DNA of 9,213 nt from Bacillota bacterium (GTDB lineage: Bacteria; Bacillota; Clostridia; Peptostreptococcales; Anaerovoracaceae): the NCBI GenBank assembly GCA_029266295.1, contig JAQSXD010000120.1, forward strand, positions 1-9,213. Direction: 5' to 3'. The position numbers were made by a program, and so were the translations under genes. Every line of letters begins with the position of its first letter. The first letter of the stretch is position 1. A model generated the notes under the pieces. That model did no database searches. It was not told the DNA's origin and saw only the letters and a list, made by a program, of their open reading frames with translations. Of this stretch, positions 7,230-9,213 are shown one piece after another.

Positions 7230-7388
7230 GGAAACGCTGATTAATTCCGTGCGCACATCTGATCGGCTAATTTTTCGCTTGGCGGTGTCAAAAATCCTCG
7301 CAATAGCACCGCTATTGCTGCGTTTTTTTCTTGCCAATCGAAAAATTTCCTCGACCATCTGCGCACACTCCATTAAATCAGCGCTTCC
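7230..7388. mobile_element. MITE-like palindromic element
   Basis: This 159-bp element is symmetric about base 7309. Its two 78-base arms (7230-7307 and 7311-7388) align as imperfect reverse complements over their whole length. Termini are GGAAACGCTGATT at the left and, read on the other strand, GGAAGCGCTGATT at the right. Shared inner blocks include GTGCGCA (7249-7255, partner 7360-7366), ATTTTTCG followed by a TTGGC block, and GCAATAGC at the centre. It starts 3 bp after the ROK stop codon. No transposase is encoded and no clear target-site duplication is visible. Terminal repeats plus full palindromy fit a non-autonomous transposable element or a dispersed repeat folding into one long hairpin. 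The open frame across it is a by-product of the repeat. Copy number in the genome cannot be judged here. Confidence 0.65.
7300..7327 (+). terminator. Terminator-like hairpin at the centre of the palindromic element
   Basis: GCAATAGC (7300-7307) and GCTATTGC (7311-7318) pair perfectly around ACC, and after four bases a run of seven T begins (7323-7329). It lies 74 bp downstream of the ROK stop and could end that transcript. The four-base gap between stem and T run weakens the call, but the stem is extended by the rest of the element. Confidence 0.45.
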
Positions 7389-7760
7389 AAAAGCAATCAT
7401 CGAAGACGATATCGACAAATCATCGCGGTACATTTCGTTTCTAGCACCGGTAGTTTATAATAATTTTTCGGTTTAGGGAGAAGAATGAAACGTAGGATCT
7501 GTTCTGGTACTGTCTTCTTTTTTTTGGGACAAATTATAACAAGTACTGCCGTCGGAAATTTGGGTGTATTAGCGAAAACGCTCAAATTTCAACGAAATTA
7601 GTCGATAGCCTCCGCTCTGGTAACGGAAAGAATCAAACGAGCAGGATGCTAACTTGATACAAAGATTTCTCAAAATTTTATCATTCTGCGCAGCCATTGA
7701 AAATCAATGCCGTAGCGAAAAACAGATTAAAAAAGTGAAGATGACATTAAAAAAACACTG
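7389..7760. other. Non-coding AT-rich stretch with small hairpins
   Basis: No convincing gene is seen between the MITE-like element and the transporter promoter. It contains a composite hairpin at 7555-7590: outer arms GAAATTTG (7555-7562) and CAAATTTC (7583-7590), an inner AGCG/CGCT stem at 7571-7582 with an AAAA loop, and an 8-base bulge on the left. A second small hairpin is CATTGA/TCAATG at 7695-7709. No tRNA or riboswitch family was recognised. Confidence 0.5.
7485..7601 (+). CDS. Doubtful 38-codon small ORF
   Basis: ATG 7485 is preceded by AGGGAG (7475-7480), only four bases away, and by a TATAAT at 7456-7461 that lacks a good -35 box. The product would have a basic start (MKRRICSG), a short hydrophobic run (TVFFFLGQII) and a basic end (KTLKFQRN), with no recognised family. 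The frame includes the hairpin at 7555-7590, which argues as much for structured RNA or degenerate sequence as for coding. Listed only because start signals are present. Confidence 0.15.
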   Translation: MKRRICSGTVFFFLGQIITSTAVGNLGVLAKTLKFQRN

Positions 7761-7789
7761 TTGACATGAATAATTCACGATGCTATCAT
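7761..7789 (+). promoter_or_regulatory. Strong promoter of the sugar-binding protein gene
   Basis: A consensus TTGACA (7761-7766) and TATCAT (7784-7789) are separated by 17 bp, with TG one base before the -10 (extended -10). The start of transcription should be near 7796, giving a leader of about 64 bases. The spacer contains a small palindrome TGAATAATTCA (7767-7777). Confidence 0.8.
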
Positions 7790-7796
7790 TAAACCA

Positions 7797-7824
7797 ACTT
7801 TTAGAAAACTGTTTTTCAAAAGTT
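7797..7824. promoter_or_regulatory. Operator-like inverted repeat at the transporter promoter, near-copy of the ROK site
   Basis: The core is TTTTAGAAAA (7799-7808), spacer CTG, and TTTTTCAAAA (7812-7821). It matches the site at 6039-6061 in 20 of 23 positions. Flanking AAC (7796-7798) and GTT (7822-7824) extend the inverted repeat. It starts 9 bp after the -10 box, against 8 bp at the ROK promoter, so a bound repressor would block both promoters in the same way. Confidence 0.65.
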
Positions 7825-7859
7825 ATTTAAGAAACTGGTAAAAGAAAAGGAGAGAGAAA

Positions 7860-8957
7860 ATGAAAAAACTGATTGCCTTATTAATGGTTCTTGCCCTTGT
7901 TCTTTCATTGGCGGCCTGTGGCGGCGGAGAAAAGCCCGCTCCAGAAGATGGCGCTACTGATGAAGCAGCTATGATCGGTGTAAGCATGCCGACACAGAGC
8001 CTTCAGCGTTGGAACCAGGACGGATCAAACATGAAAGCCAAGCTTGAAGAAGCCGGCTACAAAGTTGACCTCCAATACGGCGGCGACAATGACATCCCGA
8101 CTCAGGTAGCCCAGATTGAAAATATGATCACTGAAGGCTGCAAAGTTCTGGTAATCGCAGCCATCGACGGATCCTCTCTGACCGAAGTTCTGAAACAGGC
8201 CAAGGAACAGAATATTCCAGTTGTTGCTTATGACAGACTGATCATGAACAGTGACGCTGTATCCTACTATGCTACGTTCGACAACTATCAGGTTGGCGTA
8301 ATGCAGGGCCAGTACATCGAGACCGCTCTGGATCTTAAGAACCAGAAAGGTCCCTTCAACGTAGAACTCTTCACCGGTGACCCAGCTGACAATAACGCAA
8401 CCTTCTTCTTTAACGGAGCTATGAGCGTTCTACAGCCTTACATCGACAGCGGCGTTGTGGTAGTACCTTCCGGACAGACAACACAGGCTCAGGTCTCCAC
8501 CCAGGATTGGAAAACAGAAAACGCACAGTCCCGTATGGAAAACCTCATCACTTCCAACGGATACAGCCCCAAGGGCAAGAAGCTGGACGCTGTAATGTGC
8601 TCCAACGACTCAACCGCACTGGGAGCAGTAAATGCACTGGTTTCCGCAGGTTACACCAAGGATGATATGCCTATCGTTACTGGTCAGGACTGCGACAAAC
8701 CAAACGTAAAGAACATGTTACAGGGACTCCAGAGCATGTCCGTATTCAAGGATACCCGTACTCTGGCCGACAAAGTTGTTGGAATGGTTGACTCTATCGT
8801 AAAAGGCAGCGAGCCTGATATCAATGATAAAGAAACTTATGACAACGGCACCGGAGTTATCCCATCCTACCTCTGTGCACCAGTTGTTGGAACAATTGAC
8901 AATTACAAAGAACTGCTGATCGACAGCGGATATTACAAGGAATCTGATATTCAGTAA
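7860..8957 (+). CDS. chvE: ChvE-type sugar ABC transporter substrate-binding lipoprotein
   Basis: This 365-residue periplasmic-binding-protein-type lipoprotein captures a monosaccharide outside the membrane for an ABC importer. Residues 1-20 are a lipoprotein signal peptide with lipobox LAAC (lipidated C20), followed by a short Gly/Pro/Glu/Asp-rich linker. The mature domain has a type I sugar-binding fold of the ChvE/xylose/multiple-monosaccharide branch: IGVSMPTQSLQRWNQDG near 39-55, CKVLVIAAIDGSSL, IPVVAYDRLI, VELFTGDPADNNA, DAVMCSNDSTALGAVNAL and PIVTGQDCD. Length is usual for the family. AGGAGA at 7848-7853, six bases before the ATG, is a strong ribosome site. Codon use looks more selective than in neighbours (many GTT, GTA, CTG and GAC), as in highly expressed genes. 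A ROK repressor gene lies upstream with a shared operator-like site and an ABC ATPase follows. Xylose, arabinose, galactose or glucose are all possible ligands; the symbol names the family, not a proven substrate. Confidence 0.9.
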   Translation: MKKLIALLMVLALVLSLAACGGGEKPAPEDGATDEAAMIGVSMPTQSLQRWNQDGSNMKAKLEEAGYKVDLQYGGDNDIPTQVAQIENMITEGCKVLVIAAIDGSSLTEVLKQAKEQNIPVVAYDRLIMNSDAVSYYATFDNYQVGVMQGQYIETALDLKNQKGPFNVELFTGDPADNNATFFFNGAMSVLQPYIDSGVVVVPSGQTTQAQVSTQDWKTENAQSRMENLITSNGYSPKGKKLDAVMCSNDSTALGAVNALVSAGYTKDDMPIVTGQDCDKPNVKNMLQGLQSMSVFKDTRTLADKVVGMVDSIVKGSEPDINDKETYDNGTGVIPSYLCAPVVGTIDNYKELLIDSGYYKESDIQ

Positions 8958-8977
8958 GCTAAAACAACAATGGATTC

Positions 8978-9009
8978 TGGCGGGCGGCGGCAAACCGCCT
9001 GCCATTTTT
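8978..9009 (+). terminator. Intercistronic hairpin/terminator between binding protein and ATPase genes
   Basis: GGCGGGCGG (8979-8987) pairs with CCGCCTGCC (8995-9003) as nine base pairs including one G-T, with a further T-A at 8978/9004. It is followed by five T at 9005-9009. It begins 21 bp after the stop codon. Binding protein genes often have such a partial terminator, which leaves the abundant binding protein message longer-lived and lets a minority of transcripts continue into the membrane components. The stretch from 9010 to 9091 shows no further clear signal. Confidence 0.75.
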
Positions 9010-9105
9010 ATCAAAATAGCGTGCTTCCGGCCATTCACTCGGCATTATTTTATTCTAATTACAATCTTAACCGGATAGTACACTAGCTTTTAGGGAGGAT
9101 TTTTC

Positions 9106-9213
9106 GTGGCGAATATATTGCTGGAAATGAAGAATATCACCAAGACCTTTCCCGGGGTCAAGGCACTTGACAATGTGAACCTTGCAGTGGAAGAGGGTGA
9201 GATTCACGCACTG
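9106..9213 (+). CDS. Sugar ABC transporter ATP-binding protein (3' truncated by window edge)
   Basis: The first 36 residues of an ABC ATPase are visible: LLEMKNITKTFPGVKALDNV and then VEEGEIHAL. This is the standard first strands of sugar-import ATPases of the RbsA/XylG/GguA (MmsA) type, ending just before the expected Walker A loop. The start is GTG at 9106, chosen because GGGAGG (9093-9098) lies seven bases upstream and the sequence from it matches the family's usual start. It would energise import through the permease expected further right, using the upstream ChvE-type protein as receptor. Family members are usually about 500 residues with two ATPase domains, so nearly the whole gene is off the window. 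Confidence 0.85.
   Translation, partial: MANILLEMKNITKTFPGVKALDNVNLAVEEGEIHAL

Noticed and set aside
7168..7476. 102-codon frame on the + strand and a 71-codon frame on the - strand across 7218-7433
   Set aside because: Both run through the palindromic element; the + frame starts inside the ROK gene. Neither has a ribosome site, and the open frames are explained by the repeat itself.
8718..9038. Minus-strand 106-codon frame over the end of the sugar-binding gene
   Set aside because: Shadow of a clear gene, running through the terminator hairpin.
1..9213. CRISPR array, tRNA, rRNA, phage or defence genes
   Set aside because: No regularly spaced repeats, cloverleaf-like sequences, integrase, toxin-antitoxin or nuclease genes were seen on either strand.

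Overview
The window looks like a piece of chromosome from an anaerobic, Clostridia-type Firmicute. This rests on strong AGGAGG-type ribosome sites, TTGACA/TATAAT-like promoters, a lipoprotein sugar-binding protein with a short linker, a copper-amine-oxidase-type stalk domain on an exported enzyme, and an AprA/AprB-like iron-sulfur flavoprotein system. The species cannot be named from the sequence. All recognisable genes lie on the + strand.

Region 1 (1-4269) reads as one operon. It starts with a flavoprotein of the fumarate reductase/adenylylsulfate reductase alpha (AprA) superfamily that is cut at the window's left edge. This overlaps by 25 bp a protein joining an AprB-like two-cluster ferredoxin to a ferredoxin-NADP-reductase-type FAD/NAD module. 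A secreted metallo-beta-lactamase-fold hydrolase with an N-terminal stalk domain follows 28 bp later, and the unit closes with a rho-independent terminator. The first two proteins look like one NAD(P)H-linked redox enzyme with an unknown substrate.

Region 2 (4270-5968) holds selO, a protein AMPylase of the pseudokinase fold. A perfect 10-bp-arm palindrome lies in its probable 5' leader.

Region 3 (5969-9213) is a sugar-responsive locus: a ROK-family repressor, then a ChvE-type sugar-binding lipoprotein and the start of its ABC ATPase. The ROK gene and the sugar-binding gene each have a good sigma-A-type promoter. Just downstream of each -10 box lies nearly the same 23-bp palindromic site (20 of 23 bases identical). 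This points to one regulator, most simply the ROK protein, controlling both itself and the transporter. A hairpin terminator after the binding-protein gene probably keeps the ATPase at a lower level.

Between the ROK gene and the sugar transporter is about 630 bp without a convincing gene. It begins 3 bp after the ROK stop codon with a 159-bp almost wholly palindromic element that resembles a MITE and contains a terminator-like core. The rest holds small hairpins, one doubtful 38-codon reading frame and the transporter promoter.
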